This document shows, in pieces, positions 45,123 to 53,087 of a stretch of DNA of 64,000 nt. The stretch spans positions 58,597 through 122,596 of the forward strand of contig QUFP01000008.1 in assembly GCA_003478935.1 (NCBI GenBank), written 5' to 3'. Below the pieces are notes generated by a model. The model searched no databases, was not told the origin of the DNA, and worked only from the letters and a program-made list of their open reading frames with translations. A program made the translations under genes and the position numbers. Position 1 is the stretch's first letter. Each line of letters starts with the position of its first letter. This DNA is from Firmicutes bacterium AF25-13AC (GTDB lineage: Bacteria; Bacillota; Clostridia; Lachnospirales; Lachnospiraceae).

Positions 45123-46035
45123 TTTGGCACCCTCCTATCAAATTAGTGTAATAAGTTTCAAGACTATCTCCAGATTGTGCTAACTGATAAATCGTAATGT
45201 TATTTGCACTTAGCAACGCTGATACTTTTCCGGCATTTTCAACATAATCATATAGATGAATACTTTTGTCTGGCATAACAGAAAAATTTGAAGTATTCAG
45301 TTTGCTTTCCAATAAAACACTAGCAGCAGCTACATCATTCACTTGCAACAACAAATGCTTTTTGCAGCGTTTGTCTAACTCTGTAGCGGTAATTTCCTGT
45401 AAAAGTTTCCCCTCATGTAAGATACCATATCTATTTGCTAATTGATGAAGTTCCGTGAGAATGTGACTTGAAATCAAAATAGTGATTCCACGTTCTTTAT
45501 TTAGTCTTTTGAGTAAGTTTCTTAATTCGATAATTCCAGTAGGGTCTAGTCCGTTAATTGGTTCATCTAGTACGAGAAATTCAGGATTCCCAAGCAAAGC
45601 GATTGCGAGAGCTAGTCTCTGCCGCATACCCAAAGAGAAATCTTTTGCTTTTTTCTTTCCGGTATCTTTCAAACCAACTAATGCTAAAGCATTATCAATG
45701 CAACCTTTTCCTGGAATACCGCGTTGCAAACGTTGTACCTCCAAATTTTCATAGGCTGTCATATCAAGATAAAGAGAAGGGCTCTCAATAATACAGCCAA
45801 TGCGCTCACGCTGCTTTGCAAGTTTCTTATTGCTTTCACCGAATAAAGCAATTTTGCCAGTAGTAGGTTCTGCCAGTCCGGTTAGTAAACGAATCATTGT
45901 TGTTTTACCGGCACCGTTTTCTCCGATAAACCCATAAATATCTCCTTGCATTACAGACATAGATACTTGATTTAGGGCTAGTGTATTGCGATACTTTTTT
46001 GTGATGTTGATAGCTTCAAAAACTGTTACGTTCAT
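45115..46035 (-). CDS. BcrA-like ABC transporter ATP-binding protein
   Basis: 306 aa. Walker A is GENGAGKTT, signature is FSLGMRQR, Walker B is FLVLDEPINGLDPTG, switch LISSHILTE. The LDPTG sequence and the ~80-residue C-terminal extension are typical of BcrA and lantibiotic self-protection ATPases. Start ATG 46035 with GAAAGGAGC upstream. Co-transcribed with the ABC-2 permease. Confidence 0.9.
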   Translation of the reverse strand: MNVTVFEAINITKKYRNTLALNQVSMSVMQGDIYGFIGENGAGKTTMIRLLTGLAEPTTGKIALFGESNKKLAKQRERIGCIIESPSLYLDMTAYENLEVQRLQRGIPGKGCIDNALALVGLKDTGKKKAKDFSLGMRQRLALAIALLGNPEFLVLDEPINGLDPTGIIELRNLLKRLNKERGITILISSHILTELHQLANRYGILHEGKLLQEITATELDKRCKKHLLLQVNDVAAASVLLESKLNTSNFSVMPDKSIHLYDYVENAGKVSALLSANNITIYQLAQSGDSLETYYTNLIGGCQND

Positions 46036-46119
46036 TTTTTCACAGCTCCTTTCTTGTTATTTAGTATCGCAGACAATTCCTTGAATAATCTAAAGGTAAA
46101 GCTAAAGATTATCTAAAGC

Positions 46120-46785
46120 TCACTTTGCAAATCGGTAACCCAAGCCCCATATGGTCTTAATTCGGCAGCCTTCGCCCTTTAATTTTTTTCGTAAGTTACT
46201 TATATGTGTGTTAATGACATCATTATCCCTTGCAAATGGTTCTTGCCAAATACTTTCATAAAGATTTTGCTTAGAAAAAACTTTATCAGGATATTTCGCC
46301 AGTAGTTCTACAAGTTGATACTCTTTTGCTGTAAGCACAATAATTTCGTCTGCAACAGTAACTATTTTTGAAGATGTATTAATGGAAAGTTCTCCAAAGG
46401 TCAAACAAAGATGGGGAGTATCTTTTTGACTTCTTAGCAAATTGCGTTCAATTCGCGCTAGTAATTCGTCCAAATCAAACGGCTTTGTTAAATAGTCATC
46501 AGCACCCAAGCGTAGCAGTTCGACTTTGTTGAATGTTAAACTTTTTGCAGAAACAACAATTACAGGTACATCTGAAAATTTTCTGATATTTCTAATTAAT
46601 TCATCTCCACTGATAAAAGGAAGCATTAAATCTAAAATAATTAAATCTGGGGATAATTCTTTTATGCGTTCAATCGCATTTGCACCAGTAAGTGTGAAGA
46701 AGACTTGATAATTGTACTTTTCCAGATGGTCTTTTATCATAACGCAAATTTCTTTATCATCTTCGATAATTAAAACATTATTCAT
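46120..46785 (-). CDS. Cargo OmpR-family response regulator
   Basis: 221 aa. Receiver with IIEDDKE, phosphoacceptor Asp in LIILDLMLPF, VVSAKS and the Lys in YLTKPFD; C-terminal winged helix (IIVLTAKEYQLVELLAKYPD ... THISNLRKKLKG). RBS AAAGGAG lies inside the end of the small HTH gene that overlaps its start. Partner of the kinase at 43387; probable activator of the ABC genes. Confidence 0.92.
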   Translation of the reverse strand: MNNVLIIEDDKEICVMIKDHLEKYNYQVFFTLTGANAIERIKELSPDLIILDLMLPFISGDELIRNIRKFSDVPVIVVSAKSLTFNKVELLRLGADDYLTKPFDLDELLARIERNLLRSQKDTPHLCLTFGELSINTSSKIVTVADEIIVLTAKEYQLVELLAKYPDKVFSKQNLYESIWQEPFARDNDVINTHISNLRKKLKGEGCRIKTIWGLGYRFAK

Positions 46786-46957
46786 GTTGAAACTCCTTTC
46801 TGCGTCTATCAGTTGGCTTTTCCACGTCTTTTGGTATCAGCCACATACTACCAAATTTTGAAACGCCCGGTATGCGCTCCCCCTCACAAAGTTTCTGCAC
46901 CCGTCTTTCTGAAATGCCCCATTTGCCCGCTGCTTCTGCACAAGACATATATTCCAT
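46778..46957 (-). CDS. Small excisionase-family HTH protein (59 aa)
   Basis: MEYMSCAEAAGKWGISERRV, then QKLCEGERIPGVSKFGSMWL and IPKDVEKPTDRR. This is a compact winged HTH of the Xis/AlpA/MerR type (HTH_17). Its stop overlaps the response regulator start by 8 bases, so it is the first gene of the cargo operon. Its N-terminal motif EAAGKWGIS resembles the N-terminus of the LuxR-type regulator at 35861 (ETSEKWGMS). Likely a local transcription regulator; it is unlikely to be the main Xis, which is at 41599. Confidence 0.75.
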   Translation of the reverse strand: MEYMSCAEAAGKWGISERRVQKLCEGERIPGVSKFGSMWLIPKDVEKPTDRRRKEFQHE

Positions 46958-47111
46958 AAGCCACCCGTCCTTTCTTCAAAGTTTATCAGTATAATTATAT
47001 ACGGTATGGCGAATAATAGCAAGTGCGGAAATAGGCATTATTTAGGTTCGTTATAGGAAGTATATAGACATATCCAAGAAGAAAGGGGAACAGTAAAATG
47101 TAACTGGGTGA

Positions 47112-47468
47112 ATGAATATGGCAAAAAGACCAGTAGAAAAGTACGACTTCAAGGCTTTTGGGCAAGCAATAAAGAACGCGCGGAAAGAGCGCAAAGAGAG
47201 CCGCAAGAAAGTAAGCGACGAAATGTATATTTCCCCGCGTTACCTTGCAAACATTGAGAACAACGGGCAGCACCCAAGTTTACAGATTTTCTTTGAGCTT
47301 ATGCTGCGCTATCATATATCCGTAGACCAGTTTCTTTTAGATACGCAGCCGGAGAAAGACACAAAGCGGCGGCAGCTTGACGCGCTTCTTGATGATATGA
47401 GCGATACAGGAATACGGATTGTTACCGCGACGGCGAAAGAAATTGCAGAAGTCGAAAACGAAAACTAA
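47112..47468 (+). CDS. XRE-family HTH regulator
   Basis: 118 aa. FGQAIKNARKERKESRKKVS then DEMYISPRYLANIENNGQHP is a Cro/C1-type HTH, and the C-terminal part is charged. ATG 47118 is an alternative start 6 bases downstream. Divergent from the cargo operon; separated by a terminator (47482-47519) from the mob genes. Such proteins in ICEs usually repress transfer or cargo genes. Confidence 0.82.
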   Translation: MNMAKRPVEKYDFKAFGQAIKNARKERKESRKKVSDEMYISPRYLANIENNGQHPSLQIFFELMLRYHISVDQFLLDTQPEKDTKRRQLDALLDDMSDTGIRIVTATAKEIAEVENEN

Positions 47469-47481
47469 ATAGGCTTTAGGA

Positions 47482-47519
47482 AGCGTTGTAATCTTTTTGA
47501 GATTGCAGCGTTTTTCTTT
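47482..47519 (+). terminator. Terminator after the XRE gene
   Basis: GCGTTGTAATCT pairs with AGATTGCAGCG (two wobbles), then TTTTTCTTTT. Confidence 0.8.
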
Positions 47520-47578
47520 TGTGTAAGTTTGGCAAAACGGGGCTTTCCGTTGTAGTAAGGATTAAGAAAAAACTTTCG

Positions 47579-47677
47579 TAGCAAGCATAGGAAGCGGGTA
47601 CCCACTTCCGTATTTTCGCCCTCCTGCGCTGCGGCACGTCGGTTGAAAATGGCTTGTTGGGAAGTGTCCCAAACCCT
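47579..47677 (+). repeat. Composite inverted repeat, copy 1 (upstream of mobC; oriT candidate)
   Basis: Block A (47579-47612, 34 bases, core GGAAGCGGGTACCCACTTCC) and block B (47653-47677, core TTGGGAAGTGTCCCAA) are both partly palindromic. The same two blocks occur inverted at 52988-53087. Position just before the MobC-like and relaxase genes is where an origin of transfer is expected. Confidence 0.6.
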
Positions 47678-47699
47678 CGGAATGGAAAGGAGCGAAAGC

Positions 47700-48029
47700 A
47701 TGGACGGACGCAAAAGAACGGTACAAATCAAATTCAGAGTAACAGAAGCAGAACGGGATTTAATTCTTGAAAAAATGAAGCTCGTCCCCACCCGGAACAT
47801 GGCGGCATATCTTAGGAAGATTGCCATTGACGGATACATTATCCAAGTAGACCACACCGACATAAAAGCCATGACAGCGGAGATACAGAAAATCGGTGTC
47901 AACGTCAACCAGATTGCAAAGCGCGTAAACAGTACGGGCAGCGTCTACCAAGAGGACATAGAGGAAATAAAGGGGGTGCTTGCGGAGATATGGCGGTTAC
48001 AAAGATTAAGCCTATTAAAAGCACGTTGA
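47700..48029 (+). CDS. MobC-like relaxosome accessory protein
   Basis: 109 aa from ATG 47700 with AAAGGAG 8 bases upstream. The RHH-like N-terminus KRTVQIKFRVTEAERDLILE, the NMAAYLRKIAIDGY segment and the family signature KIGVNVNQIAKRVNSTG (IGxNINQIAxxxN) are clear. MobC helps the relaxase bind and open oriT DNA. Its end overlaps the relaxase start by 40 bases. Confidence 0.87.
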   Translation: MDGRKRTVQIKFRVTEAERDLILEKMKLVPTRNMAAYLRKIAIDGYIIQVDHTDIKAMTAEIQKIGVNVNQIAKRVNSTGSVYQEDIEEIKGVLAEIWRLQRLSLLKAR

Positions 48030-49339
48030 GCAAAGCCCTTGACTATATCCAAAATCCCGATAAGACGGACGGGAAAATGCTTGTGTCCTCTTTTGGCTGC
48101 TCCTATGAAACGGCAGACATTGAATTTGAATATACCTTGTCGCAAGCTCTCCAAAAGGGCAACAATTTAGCCTTTCATCTGATACAGTCCTTTGAGCCGG
48201 GGGAAGTGGATTATGAAACCGCCCACAAAATCGGAAAGCAGCTTGCCGACGCGGTAACAAAAGGGCAGCATGAGTATGTATTGACGACGCACATTGACAA
48301 AGGACACGTCCATAATCACATTATTTTCTGCGCGGTCAATTTTGTAGACCACCACAAGTATAATTCCAATAAGCGTAGTTATTACGGCATACGGAACATG
48401 AGCGACAGGCTGTGCCGGGAAAACGGCTTATCCGTCATTGTCCCGAAAAAGGGAAACAAGGGAAAGAGCTATGCAGAGTATCAAGAGGAAAAAACGGGAA
48501 CCAGTCGGAAAGGCAAGCTGAAAATCGCCGTTGACGCACTCATTCCCCAAGTGTCCAGTTTTGAGGAATTGTTACAACGGCTGCAAGCTGCGGGCTATGA
48601 GATAAAGCCGGGAAAATATGTGTCCTGCCGCGCTCCCGGACAGGAACGCTTTACCCGTCTTAAAACCCTCGGCGCAGACTATACAGAGGAAGCCATAAGG
48701 GAACGCATAGAGGGCAAACGCGCCCGCGCTGCGAAAGCTCCCCGCGCAGATCGCGGCGGCGTTAGCCTGCTGATTGACATTGAAAACAGTATCAAGGCGG
48801 CGCAGAGCAAAGGCTATGAACACTGGGCGAAAATCCACAATCTGAAACAGGCAGCTAAGACCATGAATTTCTTGACGGAGAATAAGATTGAACAGTACGC
48901 GGATTTAGTCAGCCGGATTGAGGAAGTGGCGGCAGAAAGCGAACAGGCGGCAGACGTATTAAAGGGCGTTGAAAAGCGGCTTGCAGATATGGCGGTGCTG
49001 ATGAAGCACGTCGCCACTTATCAAAAGACAAAGCCTGTCTATGACGCATACCGCAAGGCAAAGAACAAAGAGCGATACCGCGCCGGACATGAGCGCGATA
49101 TTATCCTCCATGAAGCTGCGGCAAAGGCACTCAAAACGGCGGGCATTACAAAGCTCCCCAATCCCGCCACGCTGCAAAAGGAATATGAAGCACTCCAAGC
49201 GCAGAAAGAAGCCCTTTACGCCGATTATGGCAAGCTGAAAAAGAAAGTCCGGGAATATGACGTTATCAAGCAGAACATAGACAGCATTTTGCAGACAGGA
49301 AAGCAGCCGGAACGGGGCAAGGAAACAGAGCGCGGATAA
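47990..49339 (+). CDS. Relaxase/mobilisation nuclease (MobA/VirD2 family)
   Basis: 449 aa. The N-terminal ~230 residues are the relaxase domain: catalytic Tyr candidates in ALDYIQNPDKT, NLAFHLIQSF, and the three-histidine metal motif HIDKGHVHNHIIF. It nicks at oriT and stays bound to the transferred strand. The C-terminal part is helical and basic with coiled-coil character. Overlaps mobC by 40 bases. A bidirectional terminator follows. Confidence 0.92.
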   Translation: MAVTKIKPIKSTLSKALDYIQNPDKTDGKMLVSSFGCSYETADIEFEYTLSQALQKGNNLAFHLIQSFEPGEVDYETAHKIGKQLADAVTKGQHEYVLTTHIDKGHVHNHIIFCAVNFVDHHKYNSNKRSYYGIRNMSDRLCRENGLSVIVPKKGNKGKSYAEYQEEKTGTSRKGKLKIAVDALIPQVSSFEELLQRLQAAGYEIKPGKYVSCRAPGQERFTRLKTLGADYTEEAIRERIEGKRARAAKAPRADRGGVSLLIDIENSIKAAQSKGYEHWAKIHNLKQAAKTMNFLTENKIEQYADLVSRIEEVAAESEQAADVLKGVEKRLADMAVLMKHVATYQKTKPVYDAYRKAKNKERYRAGHERDIILHEAAAKALKTAGITKLPNPATLQKEYEALQAQKEALYADYGKLKKKVREYDVIKQNIDSILQTGKQPERGKETERG

Positions 49340-49353
49340 ACAGGCGCAAAAAA

Positions 49354-49402
49354 AGACAGGACGCGGAAAGCCAGTAATGACCTCCCGCGCCCTGTCTTTT
49401 TG
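49354..49402. terminator. Bidirectional terminator between relaxase and Cys-rich VLP genes
   Basis: AGACAGG-CGCGG pairs with CCGCG-CCTGTCT, flanked by an A-run (U-run on the - transcript) and TTTTT on the + strand. Confidence 0.85.
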
Positions 49403-49521
49403 TGGGTGCTGATTTTGGTATGTTACGCAGTAGAAAGCTGTTTTTAAGGGAAAAGGTATTCTGTATCGCCTAAGTGATTTTCACGCGCTGCAAGCCCTGT
49501 AAATCAAGGCTATTTTCGCCC

Positions 49522-49887
49522 TTATCGCGTAACAAGGGCGCGTCGTTTTCTCATGCGCTCCGCTGCCTGTCTGTTCGTGATACGCTTGCGGCAGTCCGGG
49601 CAGTATTTGACGCTGTTTGACTTTGATACAAAGAACGTGCCGCATACAGTACAACGCTTTTTATCCTCGGTCTTAAAAAGCTCGGCATACAGGAGCTTAT
49701 CAAGGGGAAGTACGGCAATCCGAAACCATTTGCAAAGCAGCGAATAAGAGATAAGCTGCGGGCATACGCACTCGTCCCCGTCGTCAAGCAAAATACAGTG
49801 TCCGTTATCGCAGTTGCAGCACTCCCGGCGCACAAGGGAATTGACTTTCCGGCTCTGGGGCGGCGAAAGCCGCTTAATGCTGCTCAT
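49522..49887 (-). CDS. Cysteine-rich VLP-type ICE protein
   Basis: 121 aa. Cysteines in ECCNCDNGHCILL, CVCPQL, CTVCGTFF and YCPDCRKR, with the VLP signature IAVLPLDKLLYAEL. Found widely in Tn1549-like elements; likely a zinc-binding protein, role unknown. Overlaps the TTRAP gene by 4 bases, so it is translationally coupled. Confidence 0.8.
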   Translation of the reverse strand: MSSIKRLSPPQSRKVNSLVRRECCNCDNGHCILLDDGDECVCPQLISYSLLCKWFRIAVLPLDKLLYAELFKTEDKKRCTVCGTFFVSKSNSVKYCPDCRKRITNRQAAERMRKRRALVTR

Positions 49888-50096
49888 ACTTCCTCTGCGG
49901 CGTAAATGGTAAGCTCCGCAAATTCTTCCTCGGTCAGCGCGTCCACTTTGGAAAGGGCGCGCTTCGCCAGTTCCCGCATATCCGCGTCCATGTAAGGCAG
50001 CGCGGCGTTGATGTTCTCCGTAAGCTGCGCCTTGCTTCCCTCATGGTAAATGCTCAAAAGGTTTGTTTCCTCAACGGTAAATCTGTTCATGCTCAT
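49884..50096 (-). CDS. Transposon-transfer assisting protein (TTRAP) family
   Basis: 70 aa. NRFTVEETNLLSIYHEGSKA, then AALPYMDADMRELAKRALSK and LTEEEFAELTIY match the TTRAP family of Tn1549-like elements. Its role in transfer is suggested by context only. Overlaps both neighbours by 4 bases. Confidence 0.8.
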   Translation of the reverse strand: MSMNRFTVEETNLLSIYHEGSKAQLTENINAALPYMDADMRELAKRALSKVDALTEEEFAELTIYAAEEV

Positions 50097-52882
50097 ACCT
50101 CCAAATCGTGATTTTTTGTTTTCGCTGCGGCTTTCTTCTGTGCCTTTTCCTTATCCGCTTTAAGCTGCGCCCGGATAGAGGGCTTCTTTTCCGGCTTGCC
50201 CTTGCCGCGCTCCTTATCGGCTTTGACCGCGTTAGCCAGGTCAACAAGGGAAATCGTTTCTCCCGCCTTAACCTTTGCTTCCAGTTCGTCAACGGTCGGC
50301 GTATTGTTGATAATCCCGTCAATCATGTTTTCGTTTTGCTCGGTGGTCTGCTCGGCAGCTTTCAAGGGATTTTCCCGCTGCTCGGCTGCTATGGCAAACG
50401 CCCGCGTACCATTTCCCATGACTAAATATTTTCCGTCGTCGGATTGATGGTGAAAGCCATATCCGGCGGCTTCCATTTGTTCGCGGCTCATATCGGTTAC
50501 ATAGAAAGTACCGCGCGGCGTTTTGATTGTTTCGCCTGTTTCCAACTCGTCGGGCGTAAGCTGCTTCTGCTCCTGTAAAAACTCCGGCACATTCTTATAG
50601 CCGAAGCTGTCTACATAGTGGGCGGCGTCCTGCCCGTTCTGATGAAGCACCACCACGTCGGAAACGGAAAGGCTGTGTCCCTTAAAGTCTTTGGGGTGGT
50701 CGATATTGAAACGGGTATAAATATCTTCAAGGGAAGTCCCCGGCGTAAGCTCTGCGGAATAGACAAGCTCATAGTTCGCCTTATCAACCACATTTCCCGT
50801 CGCCTGCAGGCGGTCGTATGGCTCAAAGCGCAAGTCCCGCGTTTCGTCGCCATGCTTTAGCTGATAAATGGAAAAGGTGCCTTTGTCCTGTTCGGCGGTC
50901 TTAGCGGTTTCCTGTGCCTTTGCGTAAAGCTCCTTGACCTGTCCCTCGGTCAGTTCGCCGCTTTTGAGTTGCCCCATAAGCTCGCGGCATTTCTGGGGCG
51001 TTCCTGTGAAAAGTACCGCGCCCATTTTTGCCCGCCCGTTTTCCTGCGTTACATAGGCTTGCAGCAGATAGGCGTTCTCTTTCCTGTCGCTGTAAGGATT
51101 GCGGCGCACCCGGTAAACTGTTTCCGGGATAAAGGCTGCTTTTTCCTGTGCGGAGGCTTCCTGTTTCGGCTGCTCCGGCGCGGCGTTTTCCTCTTTGTCC
51201 GGCTGCTCCTGTCCGGCAGTCTGCTCCTTATCCTGCGCCTTTGAAAGCTCCGCTAATGTTTCGTCAATGGAATTGATAATCTCGGCGGCTGCGCTGCGGA
51301 TTGTTTCAAGGGAGCTTTTCAGTTCGGAAAGCTCGCGGCCGCTGCTCCACCCGGCGACGTACCCAAAGGAATAGTCTGACGTATCAAGCCCGTAGTGTTG
51401 GCAGACGGTATAAGCGACGCTTTCCGCTTCGACTTCGCGGGTACGCCTGTCAATATGGGGCTGCTGTTCGTTCTCCGGCGCGTTCAAATCTATATCGTGC
51501 AGCTTTGCGTGTGCGATTTCATGTATCGCCGTTTTCAAGGTTTGAATCTCGCTCATGCCCTCGTCAATGGCAATGCGCTTGTCCTCCAAATGGTAGTAAC
51601 CATGAGAGCTACCCGGTATCTGCTCAAAGCCAATAGGAACGGGGGAAGTCTTTTCAAGGGCAGCGAAAAAATCCCTGTAACGCTCCACGTCGCCCGTCAG
51701 TTCATTTACGGCAATGTCGGGAAGCTCGCGCCCCTCGGTCTGCGACACGTCAAAGACAGACACTACCTTATAAGCGGGTATCGTGATTTCCTTTTCCTCC
51801 GTAACCGGCTTCCCGTCTTTCCCAATGATAGGCTGCTGCGTGTGGGGGTCGATTTTCTTCATTTCCTGTTTGACTTTGTAAGGCGACGGGGCAATGATTT
51901 TAATTCCTTTTTGCCCTTTTATCACGTTTCGCCCAAAATTATTTTTCCATGCGGAAAAGCCCGCAACAAGGGAAGCGTCCGGCTTCTGCATGGCGATAAG
52001 CAGCGTATTGTTAAAGCTGTAATTATGAAATTTTGACATGACGCGCAGATATTCCCGGTAACGCTCGCTGTCAAAGAGTTCCGTTATTCCCTGTTCCAGA
52101 CGGTCGGTAATCTCTTTCAATTTCTCTGCGGGTTTTTCGCTCGTCAGCACAATAGGGATAACCGGGCGCGGCTCCTGCGGCTGCTCTATGGTCTGCACTG
52201 TTTTCTGTCCCGGTGCGGCTGCGTCCATTTCTACCTTTGACGGGTCGGGGCGGTGCGGCTGCGGGAAGCTCATAACGCGGTATTCCCTCGGTATGTCGCT
52301 TTCTCTGCCGTTGTACCACTCCGTAAAGGTGTTCTTGTTGTTGTAGATATAGCCCTGTTCGGTAAAGCGTCCTCCGTCATTGATAGCAGCGTCCCGCCCG
52401 TAATCCTCATACATGAAATACTTTTTTGCTTCTTCGGGCAGTTCTAATTCGTCCAGTTCGTCGATAAGGTAATAGCCGTAATCTTCTTCGTTCTGTACGG
52501 TGGGATAAAGCCAGTAGCAGTCAAGATTTTGTGCAAGGTTGATAAGGTCTTTGACACTTCCGGCACGTTCCCCAAGAGCTACCGCCGCCGTAAACTTGTC
52601 CCTGTCCTCGTCGCGCTGCATGGCAAGCAGATTGCCTAAGTAGTTCAGTTCGTCAAGCCCTGCGCTCTGGATAACGGGAAGCGGCACGTCAAAGGGCTGC
52701 TGCTCGGTGTTTGCAAAGCCGTTGATAAAGAAGTCCTGCGGGTTATCCGCAGTAATGCCGACGCGCTGCATAGCTTCGTGAAGCTGCTCCTTTGTGGTCG
52801 GCATGGAAAGCCACACGCCGCCCGGTTCGCTTGTTTCAAAGCGGGTGCGGCTGTCGATAAGAATGGAAAATTGTTCGCTCAT
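50093..52882 (-). CDS. Multidomain antirestriction protein (ArdA + ArdC-N + M78-like + YodL + DUF4316)
   Basis: 929 aa. Residues ~1-210 resemble ArdA, the DNA-mimic inhibitor of type I restriction (YFMYEDYGRDAAINDGGRFT). Residues ~240-400 resemble the ArdC ssDNA-binding N-terminus (SFNNTLLIAMQKPDASLVAG, FSAWKNNFGRNVIKGQKGIK). HEIAHAKLHD near 455 is an M78/IrrE-like zinc motif. The YodL domain lies at ~665-770 (SIYQLKHGDETRDLRFEPYD), and a DUF4316-like tail ends the protein. It probably shields the incoming strand from restriction. Start 52882, downstream of the inverted-repeat copy 2. Confidence 0.82.
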   Translation of the reverse strand: MSEQFSILIDSRTRFETSEPGGVWLSMPTTKEQLHEAMQRVGITADNPQDFFINGFANTEQQPFDVPLPVIQSAGLDELNYLGNLLAMQRDEDRDKFTAAVALGERAGSVKDLINLAQNLDCYWLYPTVQNEEDYGYYLIDELDELELPEEAKKYFMYEDYGRDAAINDGGRFTEQGYIYNNKNTFTEWYNGRESDIPREYRVMSFPQPHRPDPSKVEMDAAAPGQKTVQTIEQPQEPRPVIPIVLTSEKPAEKLKEITDRLEQGITELFDSERYREYLRVMSKFHNYSFNNTLLIAMQKPDASLVAGFSAWKNNFGRNVIKGQKGIKIIAPSPYKVKQEMKKIDPHTQQPIIGKDGKPVTEEKEITIPAYKVVSVFDVSQTEGRELPDIAVNELTGDVERYRDFFAALEKTSPVPIGFEQIPGSSHGYYHLEDKRIAIDEGMSEIQTLKTAIHEIAHAKLHDIDLNAPENEQQPHIDRRTREVEAESVAYTVCQHYGLDTSDYSFGYVAGWSSGRELSELKSSLETIRSAAAEIINSIDETLAELSKAQDKEQTAGQEQPDKEENAAPEQPKQEASAQEKAAFIPETVYRVRRNPYSDRKENAYLLQAYVTQENGRAKMGAVLFTGTPQKCRELMGQLKSGELTEGQVKELYAKAQETAKTAEQDKGTFSIYQLKHGDETRDLRFEPYDRLQATGNVVDKANYELVYSAELTPGTSLEDIYTRFNIDHPKDFKGHSLSVSDVVVLHQNGQDAAHYVDSFGYKNVPEFLQEQKQLTPDELETGETIKTPRGTFYVTDMSREQMEAAGYGFHHQSDDGKYLVMGNGTRAFAIAAEQRENPLKAAEQTTEQNENMIDGIINNTPTVDELEAKVKAGETISLVDLANAVKADKERGKGKPEKKPSIRAQLKADKEKAQKKAAAKTKNHDLEV

Positions 52883-52987
52883 GTATTCGCTCCTTTCTGA
52901 AATGGCAGCGTAGACGCTGCGCGTTGGTGGTTACGCTCCTAAATACAACGCGCCGCCTGTTCTGCCAAAGATTTTGAAAAATTGCAG

Positions 52988-53087
52988 AGGGTTTGGGAAA
53001 CTTCCCAACAAGAAAAATCCCCCGCAATCGTCGGCAGACGAAAACGGGGGATTTACGGAAGTGGGTACCCGCTTCCTATGCTTGCTA
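52988..53087 (-). repeat. Composite inverted repeat, copy 2 (after topB)
   Basis: Block A (53054-53087) is an exact 34-base reverse complement of 47579-47612, and begins with the topB stop codon. Block B (52988-53012) matches 24 of 25 bases of 47653-47677. The ~41-base spacer holds a terminator hairpin that is not present in copy 1. Confidence 0.7.
53012..53054 (-). terminator. Terminator after topB
   Basis: On the - strand AAATCCCCC pairs with GGGGGATTT, followed by TT; inner stem TCGTC/GACGA. Confidence 0.75.

Noticed and set aside
51395..52036. 213-codon + strand frame opposite the antirestriction fusion
   Set aside because: Shadow frame caused by high G+C; the - strand protein has clear domains.
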